A stretch of DNA of 64,000 bases from Baylisascaris procyonis (taxonomy: Eukaryota > Nematoda > Chromadorea > Rhabditida > Ascarididae): NCBI GenBank assembly GCA_037389465.1, contig JAZARR010000204.1, positions 689,501 to 753,500 of the forward strand, read 5' to 3'. Positions 29,021 through 40,000 of this stretch are shown here, one piece after another. A model generated the notes under the pieces. It was not told the DNA's origin. It saw only the letters and a list, made by a program, of their open reading frames with translations, and did no database searches. The first letter of the stretch is position 1. The number at the start of each line of letters is the position of its first letter. Both the position numbers and the translations under genes were made by a program.

Positions 29021-30458
29021 GTGTTTTTTTGGGGTTACCGATGCATCCAGCCCATGGGGTACTATTAGTTAGGAGAAAGGTGTTGGTGGGGTTACCGATC
29101 CATCCAGCCCATGCTGGGTACTATTAGTTAAGGGAAAGGTGTTGGTGGAGGTTACCGATCGATCCTGCCGATGGGGTACTATTAGTTAGGGGAAAAGTGT
29201 TGGTGGGGTTACCGATCCATCCAGCCCATGGGGTACTATTAGTTAAGGAAAAGGTGTTGGTGGGGTTGCCGATCCATCCTGCCCATGGGGTACTATTAGT
29301 TAAGGGAAAGGTGTTGGTGGGGGTTACCGTCCATCTAGCCCATGGGATACTATTAGTTAAGCGAAAGGTGTTGGTGGGGGTTGCCGATCGATCCAGCTCA
29401 TGGGGTACTATTAGTTAGGGGAAAGGTGTTGGTGGGGTTACCGATCCATCCAGCCCATGGGGTACTATTAGTTAAGGGAAAGGTGTTGGTGGGGTTGCCG
29501 ATCCATCCTGCCCATGGGGTACTATTAGTTAAGGGAGAGGTGTTGGTGGGGATTACCGATCGATCCAGCCCATGGGGTACTATTAGTTAGGGGAAAGGTG
29601 TTGGTGGGGTTGCCGATGCATCCAGCCCATGGGGTACTATTAGTTAAGGGAAAGGTGTTGGTTGGGGTTACCGATCCATCTAGCCCATGTGGTACTATTA
29701 GTTAAGGGAAAGGTGTTGGTGGGGGTTGCCGATCGATCCAGCCCATGGGGTACTATTAGTTAAGGGAAAGGTGTTTTTTTGGGGTTACCGATGCATCCAG
29801 CCCATGGGGTACTATTAGTTAGGAGAAAGGTGTTGGTGGGGTTACCGATCCATCCAGCCCATGCTGGGTACTATTAGTTAAGGGAAAGGTGTTGGTGGAG
29901 GTTACCGATCGATCCTGCCGATGGGGTACTATTAGTTAGGGGAAAAGTGTTGGTGGGGTTACCGATCCATCCAGCCCATGGGGTACTATTAGTTAAGGAA
30001 AAGGTGTTGGTGGGGTTGCCGATCCATCCTGCCCATGGGGTACTATTAGTTAAGGGAAAGGTGTTGGTGGGGGTTACCGTCCATCTAGCCCATGGGGTAC
30101 TATTAGTTAAGCGAAAGGTGTTGGTGGGGGTTGCCGATCGATCCAGCTCATGGGATACTATTAGTTAGGGGAAATATGTTGGTGGGGTTACCGATCCATC
30201 CAGCCCATGGGGTACTATTAGTTAAGGGAAAGGTGTTGGTGGGGTTGCCGATCCATCCTGCCCATGGGGTACTATTAGTTAAGGGAGAGGTGTTGGTGGG
30301 GATTACCGATCGATCCAGCCCATGGGGTACTATTAGTTAGGGGAAAGGTGTTGGTGGGGTTGCCGATCCATCCAGCCCATGGGGTACTATTAGTTAAGGG
30401 AAAGGTGTTGGTTGGGGTTACCGATCCATCTAGCCCATGTGGTACTATTAGTTAAGCG
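29021..30458 (+). repeat. Tandem 750-bp (13-monomer) higher-order repeat, two copies
   Basis: The run starting with the long T-run monomer GTGTTTTTTTGGGG at 29021 starts again at 29771. The next about 690 bp match monomer for monomer at 750 bp offset. Shared markers include GCCGATGGGG, GGGGAAAAGTG, TTAAGGAAAAGG, TTACCGTCCATC, GATCCAGCTCATG and TTAAGGGAGAGG. The copies diverge where 29708 reads TTAAGGG and 30458 reads TTAAGCG. The same marker series also occurs near 5236, 17261, 19340, 20603, 25452, 26140 and 33061, so this is a higher-order unit mainly typical of the right half of the array. Confidence 0.85.
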
Positions 30459-33400
30459 AAAGGTGTTGGTGGGGGTTACCGATGCATCCAGCCCATGGGG
30501 TACTATTAGTTAAGGGAAAGGTGTTGGTGGGGTTGCCGATCCATCCAGCCCATGGGGTACTATTAGTTAAGGGAAAGGTGTTGGTGGGGGTTACGGATCC
30601 ATCTAGCCCGTGGGGTACTATTAGTTAAGCGAAAGGTGTTGGTGGGGGTTACCGACCGATCGAGCCCATGGGGTACTATTAGTTGAGGGAAAGGTGTTGG
30701 TGGGGGTTACCGATCGATCCAGCCCATGGGGTACTATTGGTTAAGGGAAAGGTGTTTTTGGGGTTACCGATCCATCTACCCCTTGGTGTACTATTAGTTA
30801 AGGGAAAGGTGTTGGTGGGGTTACCGATCCATCCAGCGCATGGGGCACTATTAGTTAAGGGAAAGGTGTTGGTGGGGGTTACCGATCGATCCAGCCCATG
30901 GGGTACTATTAGTTAAGGGAAAGGTGTTTTTTTGGGGTTACCGATCCATCCAGCCCATGCTGGGTACTATTAGTTAAGGGAAAGGTGTTGGTGGGGGTTA
31001 CCGATCGATCCAGCTCATGGGGTACTATTAGTTAGGGGAAAGGTGTTGGTGGGGTTACCGATCCATCCAGCCCATGGGGTACTATTAGTTAGGGGAAAAG
31101 TGTTGGTGGGGTTACCGATCCATCCAGCCCATGGGGTACTATTAGTTAGGAGAAAGGTGTTGGTGGGGTTACCGATCCATCCAGCCCATGCTGGGTACTA
31201 TTAGTTAAGGGAAAGGTGTTGGTGGGGGTTACCGTCCATCTAGCCCATGGGGTACTATTAGTTAAGCGAAAGGTGTTGTTGGGGGTTACCGATCGATCCA
31301 GCTCATGGGGTACTATTAGTTAGAGGAAAAGTGTTGGTGGGGTTACCGATCCATCCAGCCCATGGGGTACTATTAGTTAAGGGAGAGGTGTTGGTGGGGA
31401 TTACCGATCGATCCAGCCCATGGGGTACTATTAGTTAAGGGAGAGGTGTTGGTGGGGATTACCGATCGATCCAGCCCATGGGGTACTATTAGTTAGGGGA
31501 AAGGTGTTGGTGGGGTTGCCGATCCATCCAGCCCATGGGGTACTATTAGTTAAGGGAAAGGTGTTGGTTGGGGTTACCGATCCATCCAGCCCATGGGGTA
31601 CTATTAGTTAAGGGAGAGGTGTTGGTGGAGGTTACCGATCGATCCTGCCCATGGGGTACTATTAGTTAGGGGAAAAGTGTTGGTGGGGTTACCGATCCAT
31701 CCAGCCCATGGGGTACTATTAGTTAGGAGAAAGGTGTTGGTGGGGTTACCGATCCATCCAGCCCATGCTGGGTACTATTAGTTAAGGGAAAGGTGTTGGT
31801 GGGGGTTACCGTCCATCTAGCCCATGGGGTACTATTAGTTAAGCGAAAGGTGTTGTTGGGGGTTACCGATCGATCCAGCTCATGGGGTACTATTAGTTAA
31901 GGGAAAGGTGTTGGTGGGGGTTACCGTCCATCTAGCCCATGGGGTACTATTAGTTAAGCGAAAGGTGTTGGTGGGGGTTGCTGATCGATCCAGCTCATGG
32001 GGTACTATTAGTTAGGGGAAAGGTGTTGGTGGGGTTACCGATCCATCCAGCCCATGGGGTACTATTAGTTAAGGGAAAGGTGTTGGTGGGGTTGCCGATC
32101 CATCCTGCCCATGGGGTACTATTAGTTAAGGGTAAGGTGTTGGTGGGGTTGCCGATCCATCCTGCCCATGGGGTACTATTAGTTAAGGGAGAGGTGTTGG
32201 TGGGGATTACCGATCGATCCAGCCCATGGGGTACTATTAGTTAGGGGAAAGGTGTTGGTGGGGTTGCCGATCCATCCAGCCCATGGGGTACTATTAGTTA
32301 AGGGAAAGGTGTTGGTTGGGGTTACCGATCCATCTAGCCCATGTGGTACTATTAGTTAAGCGAAAGGTGTTGGTGGGGGTTACCGATGCATCCAGCCCAT
32401 GGGGTACTATTAGTTAAGGGAAAGGTGTTGGTGGGGTTGCCGATCCATCCAGCCCATGGGGTACTATTAGTTAAGCGAAAGGTGTTGGTGGGGTTGCCGA
32501 TCCATCCAGCCCATGGGGTACTATTAGTTAAGGGAAAGGTGTTGGTGGGGGTTACGGATCCATCTAGCCCGTGGGGTACTATTAGTTAAGGGAAAGGTGT
32601 TGGTGGGGGTTACCGACCGATCGAGCCCATGGGGTACTATTAGTTGAGGGAAAGGTGTTGGTGGGGGTTGCCGATCGATCCAGCCCATGGGGTACTATTG
32701 GTTAAGGGAAAGGTGTTTTTGGGGTTACCGATCCATCTACCCCTTGGGGTACTATTAGTTAAGGGAAAGGTGTTGGTGGGGTTACCGATCCATCCAGCGC
32801 ATGGGGCACTATTAGTTAAGGGAAAGGTGTTGGTGGGGGTTACCGATCGATCCAGCCCATGGGGTACTATTAGTTAAGGGAAAGGTGTTTTTTTGGGGTT
32901 ACCGATGCATCCAGCCCATGGGGTACTATTAGTTAGGAGAAAGGTGTTGGTGGGGTTACCGATCCATCCAGCCCATGCTGGGTACTATTAGTTAAGGGAA
33001 AGGTGTTGGTGGAGGTTACCGATCGATCCTGCCCATGGGGTACTATTAGTTAGGGGAAAAGTGTTGGTGGGGTTACCGATCCATCCAGCCCATGGGGTAC
33101 TATTAGTTAAGGAAAAGGTGTTGGTGGGGTTGCCGATCCATCCTGCCCATGGGGTACTATTAGTTAAGGGAAAGGTGTTGGTGGGGGTTACCGTCCATCT
33201 AGCCCATGGGGTACTATTAGTTAAGCGAAAGGTGTTGGTGGGGGTTACCGATCGATCCAGCTCATGGGGTACTATTAGTTAGGGGAAAGGTGTTGGTGGG
33301 GTTACCGATCCATCCAGCCCATGGGGTACTATTAGTTAAGGGAGAGGTGTTGGTGGGGATTACCGATCGATCCAGCCCATGGGGTACTATTAGTTAGGGG

Positions 33401-33510
33401 AAAGGTGTTGGTGGGGTTACCGATCCATCCAGCCCATGGGGTACTATTAGTTAAGGGAAAGGTGTTGGTGGAGGTTACCGATCGATCCTGCCCATGGGGT
33501 ACTATTAGTT

Positions 33511-35330
33511 AGGGGTGTTGGTGGGGTTACCGAATCCAGCCCATGGGGTACTATTAGTTAGGGAAAGGTGTTGGTGGGGTTACCGATCCATCCAGCCCAT
33601 GGGGTACTATTAGTTAAGGGAAAGGTGTTGGTTGGGGTTACCGATCCATCTAGCCCATGGGGTACTATTAGTTAAGCGAAAGGTGTTGGTGGGGGTTACC
33701 GATCCATCCAGCCCATGGGGTACTATTAGGGGGAAAGGTGTTGGTGGGGTTACCGATCCATCCAGCCCATGGGGTACTATTAGTTAAGAGAGGTGTTGGT
33801 GGGGTTACCGATCCATCCAGCCCATGGGGTACTATTAGTTAAGGGAAAGGTGTTGGGGGGTTACCGATCCATCTAGCCCATGGGGTACTATTAGTTAAGC
33901 GAAAGGTGTTGGTGGGGGTTACCGGCCCATGGGGTACTATTAGTTGAGGGAAAGGTGTTGGTGGGGTTACCGATCGATCCAGCCCATGGGGTACTATGTT
34001 AAGGGAAAGGTACCGATATTAGTTAGGGGAAAGGTGTTGGTGGGGTTACCGATCCATCCAGGGGGCACTATTAGTTAAGGGAAAGGTGTTGGTGGGGGTT
34101 ACCGATCCATCCAGCCCATGGGGTACTATTAGTTAAGGGAAAGACCGATGTCCAGCCCATGGGGTACTATTAGTTAGTGTTGGTGGGGTTACCGATCCAT
34201 CCAGCCCATGACTATTAGTTAAGGGAAAGGTGTTGGTGGGGTTACCGATCCAGCCCATGGGGTACTATTAGTTAAGGTGTTGGTGGGGTTACCGATCCAG
34301 CCCATGGGGTACTATTAGTTAAGGTGTTGGTGGGGTTATCCGCCCATGGGGTACTATTAGTTAAGGGAAAGGTGTTGGTGGGGTTACATCTAGCCCATGG
34401 GGTACTATTAGTTAAGCGAAAGGTGTTGGTGGGGGTTACCGATCGATCCAGCCCATGGGGTACTATTAGTTAGGGGAAAGGTGTTGGTGGGGTTACCGAT
34501 CCATCCAGCCCATGGGGTACTATTAGTTATGTTGGTGGGGTTACCGATTCCAGCCCATGGGGTACTATTAGTTAGGGAAAGGTGTTGGTGGGGTTACCGA
34601 TCCATCCAGCCCATGGGGTACTATTAGTTAAGGGAAAGGTGTTGGTGGAGGTTACCGATCATGCCCATGGGGTACTATTAGTTAAGGTGTTGGTGGGGTT
34701 ACCGATCCATCCAGCCCATGGGGTACTATTAGTTGGTGTTGGTGGGGTTACCGATCCATCCAGCCCATGGGGTACTATTAGTTAAGGAAAGGTGTTGGTG
34801 GGGGTTACCGTCCATCTAGCCCATGGGGTACTATTAGTTAAGTGTTGTTGGGGTTACCGATCGATCCAGCTCATGGGGTACTATTAGTTAGGGGAAAGGT
34901 GTTGGTGGGGTTACCGATCCATCCAGCCCATGGGGTACTATTAGTTAAGGGAAACCGGTGGGGTACTATTAGGTGTTGGGGTTACCGATCCATCCAGCCC
35001 ATGGGGTACTATTAGTTAAGGGAAAGGTGTTGGTGGGGGTTACCGATCCAGCCCATGGGGTAGTATTAGTTAAGGGAAAGGTGTTGGTGGGGTTACCGAT
35101 AGCCCATGGGGTACTACCGATATCCAGCCCATGGGGTACTGTTAAGGGAAAGCCGATGGGGTACTATTAGTTAAGGGAAAGGTGTTGGTGGGGGTTACCG
35201 ATCCATCCAGCCCATGGGGTACTATTTAAGGGAAAGGTGTACCGATCCATCTAGCCCATGGGGCACTATTAGTTAAGTGTTGGTGGGGTTACCGATCCAT
35301 CCAGCCCATGGGGTGTTAAGGGAAAGGTGT
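33511..35330 (+). repeat. Satellite segment with many short deletions
   Basis: Within this stretch nearly every monomer is shortened, each at a different place. Examples are TTAGGGGTGTTGG (loss of AAAG), ACCGGCCCATGG, GGTACCGATATTAG, CCAGGGGGCAC, several TTAAGGTGTTGG and GAAAGCCGATGGGG. The bases that remain still match the consensus closely, with few substitutions. Both flanks (before 33510 and after 35340) consist of full-length monomers. It is either a block that suffered many deletions or poorly resolved consensus sequence from long reads. Confidence 0.85.
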
Positions 35331-36599
35331 TGGTGGGGGTTGCCGATCCATCCAGCCCATGGGGTACTACTAGTTAAGGGAAAGGTGTTTTTGGGGGTTA
35401 CCGATCCATCTAGCCCATGGGGCACTATTAATTAAGGGAAAGCTGTTGGTTGGGGTTACCGATCCATCCAGCCCATGGGGTACTATTAGTTAAGGGAAAG
35501 GTGTTGGTGGGGTTACCGATGCATCCAGCTCATGGGGTACTATTAGTTAGGAGAAAGGTGTTGGTGGGGTTACCGATCCATCCAGCCCATGCTGGGTACT
35601 ATTAGTTAAGGGAAAGGTGTTGGTGGGGTTGCCGATCCATCCAGCCCATGGGGCACTATTAGTTAAGGGAAAGGTGTTGGTGGGGGTTACCGATCCATCA
35701 AGCGCATGGGGTACTATTAGTTAAGCGAAAGGTGTTGGTGGGGGTTACCGATCGATCCAGCCCATGGGGTACTATTAGTTAGGAGAAAGGTGTTGGTGGG
35801 GTTACCGATCCATCCAGCCCATGCTGGGTACTATTAGTTAAGGGAAAGGTGTTGGTGGAGGTTACCGATCGATCCTGCCCATGGGGTACTATTAGTTAGG
35901 GGAAAAGTGTTGGTGGGGTTGCCGATCCATCCTGCCCATGGGGTACTATTGGTTAGGGGAAAGGTGTTGGTGGGGTTACCGATCCATCCAGCCCATGGGG
36001 TACTATTAGTTAAGGGAAAGTGTTGGTGGGGGTTACCGATCGATCCAGCCCATGGGGTACTATTAGTTAGGGGAAAGGTGTTGGTGGGGTTACCGATCCA
36101 TCCAGCTCATGCTGGGTACTATTAGTTAAGGGAAAGGTGTTGGTCGGGGTTACCGATCCATCCAGCGCATGGGGTACTATTAGTTAATTGAAAGGTGTTG
36201 GTGGGGGTTGCCGATCCATCCAGCCCATGGGGTACTACTAGTTAAGGGAAAGGTGTTGGTGGGGGTTACCGATCCATCTAGCCCATGGGGCACTATTAGT
36301 TAAGGGAAAGCTGTTGGTTGGGGTTACCGATCCATCCAGCCCATGGGGTACTATTGGTTAAGGGAAAGGTGTTGGTGGGGTTACCGATGCATCCAGCCCA
36401 TGGGGTACTATTAGTTAAGCGAAAGGTGTTGGTGGGGGTTACCGATCGATCGAGCCCATGGGGTACTATTAGTTAAGGGAAAGGTGTTGGTGGGGGTTAC
36501 CGATCGATCCAGCCCATGGGGTACTATTGGTTAAGGGAAAGGTGTTTTTGGGGTTACCGATCCATCTACCCCTTGGGGTACTATTAGTTAAGGGAAAGG

Positions 36600-36863
36600 T
36601 GTTGGTGGGGGTTACCGATCCATCTAGCCCATGGTATACTTTTGGTTAAGGGAAAGGTGTTGGTGGGGGTTACCGATCCATCTAGCCCATGGTGTGGTAT
36701 TGGTTAAGGGAAAGGTGTTGGTCAGGGTCACCGATCCATCTACCCCGTGGGGTACTATTAGTTAAGGGAAGGTTGTTGGTTAAGGACACACTTCGATCTA
36801 GCCTATGGCGTACTACTATTTAAGGGAAAGGTTTTGGTTAAGTAACATGCTGAATGATTATAG
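36600..36863 (+). repeat. Degenerate right edge of the satellite array
   Basis: The last four or five monomers become progressively less like the consensus. Examples are CATGGTATACTTTTGG, CATGGTGTGGTATTGG, GGTCAGGGTCACCG, GGTTGTTGGTTAAGGACACA and CCTATGGCGTACTACTATTTAAGG. The final recognisable piece is AAAGGTTTTGGTTAAG, ending near 36842. Divergent edge monomers are usual for satellites because exchange homogenises the interior more than the ends. About 20 bp separate the last recognisable satellite sequence from the proposed splice acceptor of the PTR gene. Confidence 0.85.
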
Positions 36864-37012
36864 ACTCGAAGCGATGCATTCATTACGTGCACTCATAGAA
36901 AATGTTTCGATTCGATACTCGTTGCAATTAGTACCAATGCATGTCGCATTCGATTTGGCTGAACAGGACGAACGTCTTCCGTCGATTCTACTCTTCAACA
37001 CTGTTCTTGCTG
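36864..37012 (+). CDS. PTR-type gene, first exon visible in the window
   Basis: Encodes LEAMHSLRALIEN through FNTVLA, the end of the second extracellular domain and the start of a membrane segment. The donor is G|GTTAAT at 37013, phase 1. The acceptor is the least certain boundary: GATTATAG ends at 36863, but the frame stays open leftward to an ATG at 36805 in degenerate satellite (20 extra residues, preceded by an in-frame TAG at 36799). The family needs earlier exons, so an internal exon beginning here is preferred to a start at 36805. Confidence 0.75.
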
Positions 37013-40000
37013 GTTAATATTATTATTCTAAAGCGCTCCATAGTTTCTTAATTATAGGAGGGTTTTTTTTCATTGTGGTGATGTAATCAGGTGAAAAAAT
37101 TTGCTTGAACTTCTTGAACTTGAGGCATTAGTTCGAACTTCTCGGACTTGAAGCAATCGAGAGCTTCATAACAACATCTCATGCTTCGTTGCAATATTAA
37201 TTGCTCAAAATTCAGGATTTGCTTCCATCTTATCAACGATCATATTGATCCCATCGGTACGAAATTGTATCCTGATGGCATGGGCAACGTTAAGTATTAA
37301 CATCGGTGTAATTGCACTATTATCGATTTGTGGTACAAGAGTTGATATTATTTCGACTATTGTTCTCTTACTTAGTATTGGATATTCGGTCGATTTCTCA
37401 TCACATTTACTCGTACATTTTCATCATTCAAATGTTCTCTCAGATGAACCATTAGGTAAGATCCATTGCTAAATTACATTATCCAATGCATTTTGGCATT
37501 TCACTTAGCCAGCCAATAAATTTATCCGGCTGTCAACAAGCGGTAGAATATGCAAAATGATATCTTTTGATCGTAATTAATCGCACTGTCTATGTAAATT
37601 TTAAAAAAATTTTTTTAGCCTCTTCAAGGATCTGTTTTTGTTTGAAGTGGATCAGCATGAAGCATGGTATAAAGGGATTAAGCTATGAGGGACATTATAC
37701 CCATCAGATTTTGTGATTGCTGTTTTAGCGGTTGGTGATATGGGGCTATCAGGCAAACAGACAGACATATACCATATATATTCACGAATAAGCGCATAGA
37801 GATGGTGGATTGGCTTTCTGAATTGCTTTTGCAACATTGAGGTTTGATGAAAAGTGAAGAGGGATGTCATAGTCGATTTTCGCACTCACAGTATTTGCAA
37901 CCCTCAACATATTCACAGGTAGCAAGGAAGAGGAATAGGTTTAGAAGGGTAAATATATAATAATTTATGAAAGCGTCAAATCCTTTTGTCCGTTGCTTCC
38001 CTCGTCCTCATAAAATTGCGGAAGGCGAAAATGTCGTCGATACAAACGTTACGATATCCTGCATGAGTCCAAGTTTCCGAATCTAAAATTCTGGATGATG
38101 GGGACAAATTCAGTGCTTCACTGTCGTTTCATTTTTACCCAGGCATTTTCATAGAGAATGCTAGCATTTGTGTGTGTGGGGGGGGGGGGGTGAAGTGGGA
38201 GTTCGACATTTTTGAAGAAATTTAGTCGATTTCGATAGTCCTCAGAATGAATTTTTGTTTCGTTTCCTGGGAGGTAAAGGAAATCTTCACCTTACAATTA
38301 CTCATTTATTAATTATTTGCTTTTTTCTTGCCGAAGGTACAAGCATTGTTCGTTACTTATGGGAAATGAGGTCAGTCTCATGCTAATTAATCGTTATTTA
38401 GCGGAAGCATTATCGACAGTTGCATGGCCTATTGTTCAATCATCACTATCAACAATGATTGGAATTGCTTGTATATCACCAGTCAATGTTAGTTCTTCTT
38501 TATTTCCCATGAATCTATAAAACTTTTTTTTAAAGCGATGGTATTCCATTTTTTTCGGTAGAAATTTTTTTATTATTAATAGTGAAGTGGTAGTAAATAA
38601 TATTTAAAAGTGATTATTTAGTAGTTTGCGATCAAAAGATCGGAACGACAAGTTGATAAAGGTCATCCGTTTAATGAACGGAAAAAAAACAAGTAGAAAA
38701 CGATATGTGTTTTTTGTGTTTAGCCGATTTGCGCTAGTCGGGTCCCCCGAATATTTAAAAGGGATAAGAAATTCCTAGTAATTGAATTTTTTGCAAAGCT
38801 TTTTGCAGGTTCCAATAAGATAGGTAGCCTTTTGAGTCACGCGTGGGCGGTTTGAAAAATTTTATATGCAAGTTTTCTGACACATTTTGAGTTCAAAGTG
38901 TATGTTGGTCAAAATATCCTGCTAGTACCCTATAAATAAATCAGTAAGTTTTAACTTTTTCATTCAAACTATTTTATTATTAAGAACGTTCTTCTCGGCT
39001 TTTATCAAATATTTTACAACTGCATCTTGTGATCCCTGTCTGGGTGTGTCTGCCTGTCTGTCTGACCGATGTCTGTCCCGCCTCTCCAACAGTTCCGGTT
39101 CATGAGCCATAAAATTTATACTTATGATATTTGAAACGATAAAATGGCATTCGCTCCTCACTTCTATCCTCATTGATCTTCTTCTGCATGAATTTATGGA
39201 ATTTGAATATGTCAGAAAATTTGCATATAAAACTTTTCAAACCAGCCAGACGTGACGCAAAAGGCTACCTATCTTATTGGAATCTGCAAAAAGCTTTGCA
39301 GAAAATTCAATTATTAAGATTTTTTAAAATCTTTTTTAAATATTCGGGCACCCGACTGGCGCAATCAGCTAAACACAAAAAGCACATATCGTGTCAGTTC
39401 GGCCGGCGCGCTTTCCTACTTGTTTTTTTTTCTATTTTTTAAATAGGGGGTCTATTTATCAGGGAGATAAAGCAGCAAAAGATAAAAATTGAATGGCGAT
39501 GCAGAAATTTTCTCAATATTTTATCATCTTAATATAATTCAGTATATTTTATATTCGTATGGTTTATATTCCCCAGTTGTTTCCCAAATAATCGAAATTG
39601 GAAAGAAAGGGGAACACTCACGCTTATCCGTTATCCCCCCTCCTTCCTCCCACCCCCTCCCTTCCCCTCTACCCTCCCTCCTCCTTCCTCCTATCCCCTT
39701 CCTTCCTCTTTAGCCCTCCCGTTTCTTTCGCCTATCCCCTCCCTTCCCCTCTACCCCCCCTCCCCCTCCTTCCTCCTATCCCCTCCCTTCCCCTCTACCC
39801 CCCACTCCCTCCCCCTCCCTAAAAAGAGGCAAAATGCTTAAAGAATAAAATTTTTTTCGGCAAATTGTGTGGAGTTTATTCACTTAAAATTCGTTAATTT
39901 TAATATGTTGGAATTTTTTTTTTCTAAAAAGAAATTTTTTTTCTCTATTTTTCAGGGTTATATAGCGGAAAGTTTTGTGAAAGGTGTTCTCTTCGTTTGT

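Larger units (their letters stand above)
1..36842 (+). repeat. Satellite array, 57-58 bp monomer, about 640 head-to-tail copies
   Basis: One monomer repeats without interruption in a single orientation from the first base. Its landmarks, in order, are ATCCATCCAGCCCATGGGG, TACTATTAGTTAAGGG, AAAGGTGTTGGTGGGG and TTACCG. The basic unit is 57 bp; a very common variant with GGGGG instead of GGGG is 58 bp. Recurrent variants include CATGCTGGG (insertion), AAAGCTGTTGGTCGGG, CTACCGAAGGATCC, GTTAGGAGAAAGG, GTTAAGCGAAAGG, GATGCATCC, GATCGATCC and T-run forms such as GTGTTTTTGGGG. Because 57 is divisible by 3, runs of 57 bp units leave short open frames that repeat GLPIHPAHGVLLVKGKVLV. These break at every 58 bp unit and are not genes. 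The + strand is G-rich with several G-runs per unit. I do not recognise it as a named satellite family. The left end lies outside the window. Confidence 0.97.
38488..39955 (+). other. PTR gene last intron (1468 bp)
   Basis: Runs from GTTAGTTC to a strong CTATTTTTCAG acceptor. Most of it is taken up by an inverted-repeat element (38682-39431) and a polypyrimidine tract (39628-39822). The remainder is AT-rich sequence in which I see nothing else. Confidence 0.85.

Noticed and set aside
41..36125. Dozens of 65-130 codon frames repeating GLPIHPAHGVLLVKGKVLV across the first 36 kb, and similar minus-strand frames
   Set aside because: They exist because the satellite unit is often 57 bp (19 codons). 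They stop wherever a 58 bp unit occurs, start mostly at GTG or TTG, and show no codon-level selection.
1..36842. Regular repeats considered as a CRISPR array or as a minisatellite-coded structural protein
   Set aside because: There are no unique spacers between repeats, no cas-like genes and no continuous frame; the whole unit repeats head to tail.
39489..39822. Pro/Ser/Leu-rich frames over C/T tracts here and at 47408-47611, 50058-50312 and 51452-51841
   Set aside because: Low-complexity pyrimidine tracts give open frames by composition; there is no domain or ATG context.
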